From JAEULH01 sp034382075 (lineage in GTDB: Bacteria; Pseudomonadota; Alphaproteobacteria; Rhodospirillales; Defluviicoccaceae), in NCBI GenBank assembly GCA_034382075.1, contig JAXMOZ010000054.1:1-24328 (forward strand): a stretch of 24,328 nucleotides of DNA. Direction: 5' to 3'. Positions 8,381 to 15,296 of this stretch are shown here, one piece after another (within the stretch, counting starts at the first letter, position 1; each line of letters begins with the position of its first letter). The notes below the pieces were generated by a model. It had not been told where the DNA came from. It saw only the letters and a list, made by a program, of their open reading frames with translations, and did no database searches. Both the position numbers and the translations under genes were made by a program.

Positions 8381-8439
8381 TTTGCCTGATGCGCATGGGC
8401 GAGCATGTCGTCCAGCTACAGGAGCGGGTCACGGGTCAC
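8381..8439 (-). pseudogene. HEPN-domain toxin (DUF86/HepT-like), 5' stub only
   Basis: A GTG (8439-8437) overlaps the stop codon of the MNT gene and opens a frame reading MTRDPLL, then a TAG stop at 8418-8416, then LDDMLAHAHQANADE, after which the frame enters the dispersed repeat. (M/V)TRDPLLYLDDMLxHA is the normal N-terminus of DUF86 HEPN toxins, with Tyr where the stop now sits. The rest of the toxin, including the R-x4-6-H RNase motif, is absent; the DNA on the far side of the repeat (8056-8271) shows no RNILVH-type segment. The gene therefore appears inactivated twice, by a nonsense codon and by truncation. The identification rests on about 20 residues plus its position, so it is an inference. 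Confidence 0.6.
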
Positions 8440-8729
8440 AGTATCACCGCTTCCGCAAGGATCCGCTTTTCGATCCGAGGCTTCAGCGCGTCCTTAACCG
8501 CAAGATCGACCGTAAGGCCTAAGGCCTCGCCTATCGCCAGCTGCAGGCCGACAAGGTCGATCAGAGTCATCCCCTGCCCCAAATCAACCAGCACATCGAG
8601 GTCGGAGTCGTCGCGCTGCTCCCCGCGAACGTAAGAGCCGAAGACCCCGATCGCCTTGATGGGATAACGCTTCTTCAGCTCCGGCTGAAGCTCGCGGAGC
8701 TCGGCAAGGACGCAGGTCAAGTCCTTCAC
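8436..8729 (-). CDS. MNT-type minimal nucleotidyltransferase antitoxin
   Basis: The protein is 97 aa from GTG 8729-8727, preceded by GGGAGAG; this length is typical of minimal nucleotidyltransferases. An upstream ATG at 8816 would add 29 unrelated-looking residues. The active site is GVFGSYVRGEQRDDSDLDVLVD: the Gly-Ser of the motif is followed ten residues later by Asp-Leu-Asp, which binds the metal and NTP. MNT antitoxins of the MntA/HepT type transfer AMP to the partner HEPN toxin and so silence it. The toxin gene that should follow is only a stub, so this antitoxin appears orphaned although its own motif is intact. Confidence 0.85.
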   Translation of the reverse strand: MKDLTCVLAELRELQPELKKRYPIKAIGVFGSYVRGEQRDDSDLDVLVDLGQGMTLIDLVGLQLAIGEALGLTVDLAVKDALKPRIEKRILAEAVIL

Positions 8730-8828
8730 GGTCGCGCTCTCCCGGGCCCGATCGTGTCGCTGCAGAAGACCTCGATCAATTTGACTTCCCACCGGCACTC
8801 TCGGGCCATTGAACACCTGCGCGGGCGC

Positions 8829-9782
8829 TCAGTCGACGATTACGGAGAGCAGCACGGCCGCGATCATGCTGCCGGCGAAGTCGCTGAACGAGCCTCGTCC
8901 GGCTTCCGCCACGGCGGCGAAGTAGCGGCGCGAGCGCAGCCCGTCGCGCATTGCCGAGGGCGTGGTGGCGAACAGCGCCGAAACCGACCGGCGCTCGTTG
9001 GCGAACACGAAGGCGCGGGTCTGATGCAGCGTGTCCTCGATGTACTCGGGATGGGCCTGGGCGTCGCCGATGAGGACGATGCTCTGCAAGGCATTCGCCC
9101 GGAACGGCATGTCCATGGCCGCGCCGAGACCCAGGTGCACGTCCTCCTCGATGGTCTGGCTGCCGATCGGCGACTCGTGCAGCGCGGCGAGGAAGGCCAG
9201 CACCCTGGGGAGGTCGCGTTCAGCCGAGGTCAGCGGCAGGACCTGCAGCGGCGGCAGTCCGGTGTCGCGGTCGGAGTAGGCGGCAACCCCGATCCGCACC
9301 GAGGGGACGAGCCGCTGCAGGATGCGGACGATGCTGGCCATGGACGAGGCCAGCTCGCGGATCGCCGGCCCCATGCTGGCGGTTGTGTCGATGGCGAAGA
9401 CCAGGTCGATGGCGTCCACCACCTGCCGGTCGGCCTGCGTTTCGGCGGCGGGCTGCGGAACTCGGGGCTTGGCCAGCACCGCCGGTCGGGCGGCCGCCTC
9501 CCGCTCCAGCGCCGCGGCGGCCCTGTTCAGCCGCTCCGCCTCGGCCAAAGCCGCCTCCGCCTCGCCCCGGTAGCGGACGGCGGTCTCCTCGGTCGTGGTG
9601 ACCTTGGCGCGGATCTCGGACGTCGAGACCCGTCGCGCGGCGATCTCGGCGTTGGCGTCGAACGATTTGCGGTAGTAGGGCATGACCAGCACGAGCAGCA
9701 GCACGAAAACGCCGGTCGCGGTGGCCAGGACGTCCAGCGCCGACATCGAGAAGATCGAAAGCTCGCGCGGGGGACGCCGCAT
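8829..9782 (-). CDS. Single-pass vWA-domain protein with a MotB/ExbD-like N-terminal helix (first paralogue)
   Basis: The protein is 317 aa, preceded by GAGG at a good distance. Residues 10-36 form one transmembrane helix, SMSALDVLATATGVFVLLLV, with Asp17 near its start. This matches the MotB pattern ADFVTAMMAFFLL, in which the Asp carries protons. A charged coiled-coil-like region (about 45-100) follows, and then a von Willebrand A domain with a metal-binding site: DTTAS (132-136), a candidate Thr210 in GSQTIEEDV and Asp240 in LIGDAQAHP. By analogy with MotB/ExbD the vWA domain should face the periplasm. It is the last gene of the operon and a clear paralogue of the vWA protein at 10155-11144. 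Confidence 0.85.
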   Translation of the reverse strand: MRRPPRELSIFSMSALDVLATATGVFVLLLVLVMPYYRKSFDANAEIAARRVSTSEIRAKVTTTEETAVRYRGEAEAALAEAERLNRAAAALEREAAARPAVLAKPRVPQPAAETQADRQVVDAIDLVFAIDTTASMGPAIRELASSMASIVRILQRLVPSVRIGVAAYSDRDTGLPPLQVLPLTSAERDLPRVLAFLAALHESPIGSQTIEEDVHLGLGAAMDMPFRANALQSIVLIGDAQAHPEYIEDTLHQTRAFVFANERRSVSALFATTPSAMRDGLRSRRYFAAVAEAGRGSFSDFAGSMIAAVLLSVIVD

Positions 9783-9792
9783 CGCGCCGGCC

Positions 9793-10158
9793 TCAGCGGT
9801 CGGCGAGGCGGGCGACGGTGAGGCTCACCCGTCCCGCCTGGATCTCCTGGCCCGGGAGCAGCGGCGCGGGCTGGAACGGCGCCAATTCGCGGTCGTCGAG
9901 GAAAGTGCCGTTGAGCGAGTTCAGGTCCTCGACGAACAGCTTCCCGCCGGTCACGCCGATGCGGAAGTGCCGGCGCGAGACGCTGTCGTCGGCGAGGACC
10001 CGCTCGCACAGCGCCGGGTGGCGGCCGACCGTCAACCCGAGGTAGGCCCGCGACAGCTCCGTTTCGCCGAAGACGAACCGCACGCTTTGGCCGTGGGGCT
10101 CGCTGCCGCTGAGCAGCCAGCCGCCTTCGAGGACCTCCCGGTTGTCGCGATTGCTCAT
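9793..10158 (-). CDS. FHA-domain protein (canonical)
   Basis: The protein is 121 aa and is essentially one forkhead-associated domain. All conserved phosphothreonine-binding residues are present: Gly45-Arg46 in LTVGRHP, Ser61 and His64 in DDSVSRRHFRI, and Asn83-Gly84-Thr85 in DLNSLNGTF. It should bind phosphothreonine, most likely on a partner phosphorylated by the kinase of the same operon. It has no signal peptide or membrane segment, so it is cytoplasmic. The ATG overlaps the stop of the upstream vWA gene (ATGA, 10158-10155), and the next vWA gene starts 10 bp after its stop. Confidence 0.92.
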   Translation of the reverse strand: MSNRDNREVLEGGWLLSGSEPHGQSVRFVFGETELSRAYLGLTVGRHPALCERVLADDSVSRRHFRIGVTGGKLFVEDLNSLNGTFLDDRELAPFQPAPLLPGQEIQAGRVSLTVARLADR

Positions 10159-11144
10159 CGGCCACTCCCGCCGCCGCCCGGCTCGGCCAGCACCGCCAGC
10201 AGCACGCTTTCGATCATTTGCCCGCGGTGCACCGAAAAGTCGCCGCCGCCGGCCCTGGCTAGGCGCTCGAAGAACGCGCCCACCGGCGGCTGGTCGCCGG
10301 TGTAGATGGCCGCGAGCGCGCGGGGGACGTTCGGGCCCGGGGACGACAGGCGGAACTGGGCGGCCAGCGACATGGTCCGCTCGACGTCGGCCGGGTGCGC
10401 CGGCGCGTCGCCGATGACGATGATGCGCCCCTGCGCGTTGGTGCGCCAGGGCATGCTCACCGCCGCTGCCACGGCCTCGTCGACCCGCTCGGGCGTGTCG
10501 CCGCCGCCGCCGGCGCTGAGTTGGCGGACGAAGCCAAGGATCTCGGCGTCCTCTCCGGGCTGGAGCGCGGCAAGCGGGGTGCCGCGGACGACATAGGCAT
10601 CGCTCCGGTCGCGGTAGGCGACGAAGCCGATCCTGAGCGTCGGCGCCAGCCGCTGCAGGACCTGGATGATTGCGACCAGGTTCGCCTGCAGATCCTCGAG
10701 TTCGTCGCGCATGCTTCCAGTGGTGTCCATGACGAAGACGAGGTCGAGGTCGGTGATCGATAGCAGGCCGCGGCCAGGGCTCGGCGCCGGCCGCTGCACC
10801 GCCGCCGCCGCCGGCGCCTCGACCTCCGCCGGCTCCGCTTGCGGCAGCGCCGCGACCGTCGCCTGCGCCCGGGAGAGGCGCGCCTGCGCCTCGGCCAAGG
10901 CCTGAGCCGCGTCGCTCTTCTTCGCCTCGGCGTCGGCCGTGGCCGTCTCCGCCTGCGTCAGCGCCTGTGCCGCCGCCGCAAGCTCGGCGCGCGCGCCCTC
11001 CTGGTCGCGTTCCAGCGCCGGCGCCCGGAGGTAGTAGGGGAAGAACGACACCGCCAGCAGCATGAAGGCGCCCAGAGCCGAGGCGAACAGATCGAGCGCG
11101 GAGATGCTGAGCGCGTCGAGAGGCTGGCGGGGGCGGGCCAACAT
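10155..11144 (-). CDS. Single-pass vWA-domain protein with a MotB/ExbD-like N-terminal helix (second paralogue)
   Basis: The protein is 329 aa. After a short cytoplasmic tail, residues 12-38 form one membrane helix, SISALDLFASALGAFMLLAV, with Asp18 at the position equivalent to the proton-binding Asp of MotB, ExbD and TolR. Residues 42-100 are Ala/Glu/Gln-rich and look like a long coiled coil. The vWA domain (about 130-315) has a complete metal site: DTTGS (140-144), Thr217 in GGGGDTPERV and Asp246 in VIGDAPAHP. The gene starts 8 bp after the MotA/ExbB-like gene stop, with no clear ribosome-binding site, so coupling to upstream translation is likely. Partner genes and the helix suggest it is a motor B subunit ending in a ligand-binding vWA domain. 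Confidence 0.87.
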   Translation of the reverse strand: MLARPRQPLDALSISALDLFASALGAFMLLAVSFFPYYLRAPALERDQEGARAELAAAAQALTQAETATADAEAKKSDAAQALAEAQARLSRAQATVAALPQAEPAEVEAPAAAAVQRPAPSPGRGLLSITDLDLVFVMDTTGSMRDELEDLQANLVAIIQVLQRLAPTLRIGFVAYRDRSDAYVVRGTPLAALQPGEDAEILGFVRQLSAGGGGDTPERVDEAVAAAVSMPWRTNAQGRIIVIGDAPAHPADVERTMSLAAQFRLSSPGPNVPRALAAIYTGDQPPVGAFFERLARAGGGDFSVHRGQMIESVLLAVLAEPGGGGSGR

Positions 11145-11152
11145 GGCAGGCG

Positions 11153-12001
11153 TCAGTCCGCGTAGAGGCGGTTGATCAGGTTGTCGAGGCAGTACTGCCC
11201 GGCCCGGTTCAGCGCCCGTTCCTCCCGCGCCTGGACGATGTGCTGGATCAGCACCAGCACCGCCGACATGCAGAGCGCGAGCAGCGTGGTGTTGAAGGCG
11301 ACCGCCAGGCGCTCGGTCAGCCCGGCCAGCAGCGCCGGGTCCTGCAGGTCGGCGGAGCCGGCGTAGGCCAGCGCCAGCGCAATGCCCAGAACGGTGCCGA
11401 GGAAGCCCAGCGCCGGGATCGCCCAGATGACGTAGCGGATCATCATGTAGCGAAGGTCGATCTCGTGCAGGCCCAGCTCCAGGCTGGAGTTGAGCAGGGC
11501 GTTGGCCTGGTCGACCGACTTGTTGGTCTGGAACTGGGTCACCACCCGCTGGATCAGCCGCGGCAGGAACCGGCCGTAGGAGGGTGAGTCGGCGCGCATG
11601 GCGGCGCGGGCGGCGGCGTAGATCCGGCGGAGCTCGAGCGACTGCAGCACCGTGGTCTCGTCCTCGGGGAGGTAGTGACGAGCGAGCTCCGCGCGCTCGG
11701 CCGCGGTTTCCAGGGCCCGGACGATGAGCTCGCCGATCCCCAGCGCGAAGACGATCCACATCACCGTCTGCACCGTCAGCGGGTAGGTCGCCTGCTTGTA
11801 GTCGAGCAGGACCACCGCCAACGCCGGCGGCAGCAGCCACTCCATCAGCTTGATCAGCACGATCGCCACGACCACCGAGCCGGCGAGGATGGCGACGGTG
11901 CCGATCCGGCGGCGCGGCTTCGCCGCGTCCGGAGCCGGCTCCGCTGCTGCCGTCGGCTGCGCCGGCGCGCCGCCTGTCCGCGACGAGCGCATCCGCTTCA
12001 C
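11153..12001 (-). CDS. MotA/TolQ/ExbB-type proton-channel subunit
   Basis: The protein is 282 aa from GTG 12001-11999, which overlaps the FHA gene stop (GTGA); ATG 11992 is the alternative. An Ala/Pro-rich cytoplasmic tail is followed by four predicted helices at about 33-57, 74-97, 188-214 and 232-256, with a large cytoplasmic loop between helices 2 and 3. The family core is in the last two helices: WAIPALGFLGTVLGIALALA (193-212) matches the ExbB/TolQ P-x-x-G-x-x-GTV-x-G motif, and RLAVAFNTTLLALC matches the Thr-rich helix 4. Family members form pentamers around two B subunits and conduct protons. No ExbD/TolR gene is nearby; the two vWA proteins encoded next supply the matching Asp-bearing helix. 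Confidence 0.9.
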   Translation of the reverse strand: MKRMRSSRTGGAPAQPTAAAEPAPDAAKPRRRIGTVAILAGSVVVAIVLIKLMEWLLPPALAVVLLDYKQATYPLTVQTVMWIVFALGIGELIVRALETAAERAELARHYLPEDETTVLQSLELRRIYAAARAAMRADSPSYGRFLPRLIQRVVTQFQTNKSVDQANALLNSSLELGLHEIDLRYMMIRYVIWAIPALGFLGTVLGIALALAYAGSADLQDPALLAGLTERLAVAFNTTLLALCMSAVLVLIQHIVQAREERALNRAGQYCLDNLINRLYAD

Positions 12002-12411
12002 GGCCTCCTGCGAACGATCTCGCCGGTGAGCGCATCGCGCTCGACCCGGCCGCGCAGCGGCTGGCGGCCGCCGTCGCCCGGCTGGGCTTCCGCCGCCGCC
12101 ATGGCCGCCGTTCCGCCCGGCCTCGCTGGCGCGTCGCGGGCGACGCGGAGCAGCCCGGCGGCCGTGCACCGGTAGTCGCCGAGGCGCAGCGGCTCGTCGG
12201 CGGCGACGAAGTCCTGGCGCAGCGGCAGCCAGTGGTCCTGCCCATCGCTTCGCGCCGCGCCCTGGCGCCAGGTCCCGGCCTTGCTGGCGCAGTCGATGAG
12301 GTAGAGCCGGCCGTCGTCGGTCATCGTCAGCTCGGCGTGGTGCGGCGCCACCGACGCCTCGGCAACGACGACGTCCGCAAACGGGCTGCGACCCAAGACC
12401 AGCGTCCTCAC
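11998..12411 (-). CDS. FHA-domain protein (degenerate binding site)
   Basis: The protein is 137 aa from GTG 12411-12409, overlapping the kinase stop codon (GTGA). An FHA domain fills about residues 1-90: TLVLGRSPFADVVV (Gly7-Arg8-Ser9), then SVAPHHAEL (Ser20, His24) and YLIDCASKAGTW (38-48). The Arg and the Ser/His needed for phosphothreonine binding are there, but the Asn of the usual N-G-T is replaced by Ala45, so binding specificity may be changed or weak. The C-terminal part (about 90-137) is Ala/Gly/Arg-rich with no recognised domain. It is probably cytoplasmic and may dock on the kinase or the channel subunit. Confidence 0.8.
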   Translation of the reverse strand: MRTLVLGRSPFADVVVAEASVAPHHAELTMTDDGRLYLIDCASKAGTWRQGAARSDGQDHWLPLRQDFVAADEPLRLGDYRCTAAGLLRVARDAPARPGGTAAMAAAEAQPGDGGRQPLRGRVERDALTGEIVRRRP

Positions 12412-14513
12412 GGTTTCGGAGCCCCGCCACGGGCGTCGACGAGTTGCGGGGCAGTGTTGCCCTGGAGCTGGTTGGTGCCGAGTTCGACCGCGCTTTCGGG
12501 GGAGAGCACCAGGCCGTTGCCCTTGTTGTCGGTGATGGTGTTGCGGTCGATGGCGCCGCCGCCGGCCTCCAGGATGATGATCCCGTGCTCGCCGCTGGCC
12601 GAAATCGCATTGCCGATCAGGCTGGGAGCGCCGCCGTCGGCGACCACGATCCCGGACAGGGTGCTGCCGAGGATCCGGTTGTCCTCGATGTTGCCGCGGC
12701 CGCTGTCGTAGACGTAGATGCCGGCCTCGGCCGAGGCCTCGATGGTGTTGCCAACGACCCGAGGGTCGGCGCCGGTGCGGATCTGCAGCCCCGAGGCCCG
12801 GCTGCCGCTGACGGTGTTGTTCTGGAAGGTCCCTTTCGCGCCTTCGCTGAAAACGACGCTGCCGCTGTCGCGGATCGTGTTGTCCAGGATCGTCGGCTCG
12901 GCGCCGCTGCGCACCACCACGCTGGCCGACGGCGTCTCGCTCACCGTGTTGCGCTGAAGCAGCGGCCGCGCCCCGTCGCGAACCAGGATGGCCGGACCGT
13001 TCGGCGAGGAGATGCGGCTGTCCTGCAGCTTCGGCGTTCCCGAGGCGATGAGGACGCAGGGCAGCCCCGGGCTCGTTGGCTCCGCCGAGGTGGCGCCGCG
13101 GAAGGTGATGCCGCTGATGATCGCGCCCTCGCCGCGGGCGACGAGGCACGGTCCCTCGGGCGGCGCGATCACCGGCTCTGCGCCCTCGGCGGCGGCGATC
13201 TCGATGGGCCGGTTGACGACCACGGTTTCGGCGAAGGTGCCGTTACCGATGCGGATCGACGCTCCGTCTCCCGCCCGGCGCAGCGCCTCGGCAATGGTGG
13301 CGGCATCGCCGCTGCCGTCGCTTGCCACCAGCCACTCGCGCTTCAGGTAGGTTTCGTAGAACGGCCGGCCGGCCCAGTAGCCGGCGGCGAGCAGGGTCAA
13401 GGCAAGCAGCGCCAGCGCCAGGGCCAACAGCCGGCGCCGCCGCCGGCGCGGCGGAGCTGCGGCCGGGCTCTCCCGGTCGGAGGCGGCGGCCGCGACCGGA
13501 GCCGGCCGCTGCCCGCTGCTGCGGCGGATGCGGACCGTCGGCGGCACCTCGTCGGCGATGCCGTTGCCGGCGGGCGGAGGCGACCCCGCTTCCATCGCCG
13601 GCGGCGGCACGGCGGGCGAAGCGGCGGCGGCGTAGGCCGGGCCGGCGCCGCGCACACCCAGCATCTCGGCCCAGGCGTCCGCCGTCTTCGGGCGTCGCTC
13701 GCGGTCGAGGATCAGGGCCCGGTCGATGGCCAGGGCCAACTCCATGCCGGCGTCGCCGACCGCGGTCACCGCCGGCGTCATCCAGGCCCCGGCCAGCCTC
13801 GCCGGCGCCGGCAGCGGCGGCGTGCCGATCAGCGCGCGGTAGGCGGTAGCGGCAAGGCCGTAGAGGTCGGTCCAGGGGCCTTCGCGTCCCCCGGCTTCGT
13901 ACTGTTCGGGCGCGGCGTAGCCGTCGGTCAGCCAGCTCTCCGGCCCGCGCTCCGCCCTCTCCATGGCTATGGCGGCGCCGAAATCGGCAATGACCGGAGA
14001 GCCGAAGCTGGGCACCAGGATGTTCGCCGGCTTCAGGTCGCGGTGCAGGCAGCCGGCGGCATGGATGGCGGCGACGCCGGGGCACAGCGCCGCCAGCAGC
14101 GCCCGGATGTCGTCGACGGAGAGCTTGCCGCGGCGGCGCAGCACCGTCTCCAGGTCGGGGGCGTCGACGAGGTCGAGGATCAGAAAGGCGGCGCCGCCGC
14201 CGCGCCCCCAGCGCTTCAGCCGGACGATGGCGGGATGATCCAGCCGGGTGAGGACCTCGGCCTCCCTGGGAATGGAGGCTCCGTCCTCGGCAACCTTGAT
14301 GAACACGGCGCTGCCGGTTTCGCTGTCGAAGGCCTTGATCCGGGCCTGGCCGCCGAGGGTGCTCAAAACCTCGGGGGTGCCCTCGGCGAGGCGGTAGCGC
14401 AAGGGCACCACGTCGCTGAGGCGCACGCTCGGCTCGCCGATCGCCTCCTCGGCCAACGGCGGAGCGCCCGACCGGCCGCTGCCGTGTCCGCTGCTGGGCG
14501 AAGGAACGCTCAC
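12408..14513 (-). CDS. Membrane Ser/Thr protein kinase with an extracytoplasmic beta-helix domain
   Basis: The protein is 701 aa from GTG 14513-14511, overlapping the upstream stop (GTGA). The cytoplasmic kinase domain (about 35-285) has the ATP-anchoring Lys73 in VFIKVAE, the catalytic loop HRDLKPANI (157-165, Asp159), the metal-binding DFG (177-179) and APEQY (201-205), so it should be active; its glycine loop (GGQAR) is atypical. A Pro/Ala-rich linker leads to one membrane helix at about 359-382, preceded by a run of Arg that favours an inside orientation. Residues 397-690 are a right-handed parallel beta-helix of roughly 23-residue repeats (patterns such as NTI..S...G and G..P.I..N.I), like NosD or pectate-lyase folds, probably in the periplasm. 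The layout resembles a receptor kinase, possibly sensing glycans or peptidoglycan; the ligand is unknown. Confidence 0.88.
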   Translation of the reverse strand: MSVPSPSSGHGSGRSGAPPLAEEAIGEPSVRLSDVVPLRYRLAEGTPEVLSTLGGQARIKAFDSETGSAVFIKVAEDGASIPREAEVLTRLDHPAIVRLKRWGRGGGAAFLILDLVDAPDLETVLRRRGKLSVDDIRALLAALCPGVAAIHAAGCLHRDLKPANILVPSFGSPVIADFGAAIAMERAERGPESWLTDGYAAPEQYEAGGREGPWTDLYGLAATAYRALIGTPPLPAPARLAGAWMTPAVTAVGDAGMELALAIDRALILDRERRPKTADAWAEMLGVRGAGPAYAAAASPAVPPPAMEAGSPPPAGNGIADEVPPTVRIRRSSGQRPAPVAAAASDRESPAAAPPRRRRRRLLALALALLALTLLAAGYWAGRPFYETYLKREWLVASDGSGDAATIAEALRRAGDGASIRIGNGTFAETVVVNRPIEIAAAEGAEPVIAPPEGPCLVARGEGAIISGITFRGATSAEPTSPGLPCVLIASGTPKLQDSRISSPNGPAILVRDGARPLLQRNTVSETPSASVVVRSGAEPTILDNTIRDSGSVVFSEGAKGTFQNNTVSGSRASGLQIRTGADPRVVGNTIEASAEAGIYVYDSGRGNIEDNRILGSTLSGIVVADGGAPSLIGNAISASGEHGIIILEAGGGAIDRNTITDNKGNGLVLSPESAVELGTNQLQGNTAPQLVDARGGAPKP

Positions 14514-15130
14514 AGATCCGCCCGCGACGGCAGCGTGTAGCTTGGAACCGGCGGCGCCGGCGGTGGCGCATCCGCGGCCGGCGGTGGCGCGGCCGGCGCC
14601 CGCGAACCGCCTCCCGCTGCGGCGTGGCCCGTGGCCCCGGGCTTGGCCGTGGGCGCGGGAGCGGACGGCGGCGAGAGCGTCGCCGGCGCCCCGTTGCGCT
14701 TGCCGCCCGGCGCGCTTCCACGCTGCGACGGCGTCACCATCACCTCGTCCAGCGACCACATCGCCTTGCCGATCCTGCAGCCGGTGCCGCGCACCTCCGA
14801 CAGCGGCGCACCGGCACGCTCGATCACCCGGCGGTAGTCGCGGCACGGCGTCGACGGCTCCCGGTAGTAGGTGCGCTCGATCACCAGCGTGCCTTGCGAG
14901 CCGGTGTCGGGGTTGCGGAGCGCAATCTCGACGTCGATCTTGCGCGTCTCCAGGGCCTCGTTGATGGCGATGGTGAGATAGGTCTGATCGCCCGGATCTT
15001 CGCTCAGCACCGCGCCGCCGGCGCCCCGCGCCGGCAGCAGCAGGGCCAGGAACGCCAGCGCCAGCAGCGGCGGGCTGCGGCGGGGATGCGCCGCCGACGG
15101 GGGCGGAAACAGGGTCATGGCAAGGTCCAT
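14510..15130 (-). CDS. Secreted protein with a 17-kDa surface-antigen-like domain
   Basis: The protein is 206 aa from ATG 15130; ATG 15118 (four residues later) is equally possible, and neither has a clear ribosome-binding site. A hydrophobic signal segment (about 21-34) ends near ARGAGGA. Residues 50-130 match the 17-kDa antigen family pattern: an acidic/polar stretch, then NPDTGSQGTL, TYYREPSTPCRDYRRVIE with Cys96, GTGCRIGKAMWSLDE with Cys118; the two Cys probably form a disulphide. The C-terminal 70 residues are Pro/Ala-rich and disordered. The domain occurs in Gram-negative envelope proteins of unclear role. Its stop overlaps the kinase start, so it heads the vWA-motor operon and may present a signal to the kinase or attach the complex to the envelope. 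Confidence 0.72.
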   Translation of the reverse strand: MDLAMTLFPPPSAAHPRRSPPLLALAFLALLLPARGAGGAVLSEDPGDQTYLTIAINEALETRKIDVEIALRNPDTGSQGTLVIERTYYREPSTPCRDYRRVIERAGAPLSEVRGTGCRIGKAMWSLDEVMVTPSQRGSAPGGKRNGAPATLSPPSAPAPTAKPGATGHAAAGGGSRAPAAPPPAADAPPPAPPVPSYTLPSRADL

Positions 15131-15228
15131 AGTGATCGACGCGGCCGCGTTGGTTGGAACCGCGGGAACGCCGCGCAGGTCTTGCGGCAGGTCTTGCGAA
15201 GGGCGCGACCGGCCCGCCGGACGGGGCC

Positions 15229-15258
15229 TTGAGCGGTGCCGCGGTTCGGATACATAAT
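15229..15258 (+). promoter_or_regulatory. Predicted sigma70 promoter for the glycine-zipper lipoprotein
   Basis: TTGAGC (15229-15234) and CATAAT (15253-15258) are 18 bp apart and about 40 bp before the GTG start. The -10 box lies in the only AT-rich stretch of the region and overlaps the -10 of the divergent promoter. Confidence 0.5.
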
Positions 15259-15281
15259 AGAGTTGGGATACACTTTTACAA
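15254..15281 (-). promoter_or_regulatory. Predicted sigma70 promoter of the vWA-motor operon
   Basis: On the minus strand TTGTAA (15281-15276) and TATTAT (15259-15254) are 16 bp apart. This would start the mRNA near 15247 and leave a leader of about 115 nt before the first gene. The -10 box occupies nearly the same bases as the -10 of the divergent promoter, so the two may exclude each other. Confidence 0.55.
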
Positions 15282-15296
15282 TCACGGTGGGATGCG

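Noticed and set aside
12444..14540. A 698-codon plus-strand frame opposite the kinase gene
   Set aside because: It is antisense to a kinase with every catalytic motif and shows no domain pattern of its own.
8829..15130. The central operon as a Zorya defence system
   Set aside because: Zorya has a MotA-like and a MotB-like protein with an OmpA-type end plus ZorC/ZorD or ZorE. Here the B-like proteins end in vWA domains, and no helicase or nuclease is in the operon.
8829..15130. The central operon as a type VI secretion regulatory cluster
   Set aside because: Kinase and FHA proteins fit, but no Tss structural gene, Hcp, VgrG or ClpV is in the window.
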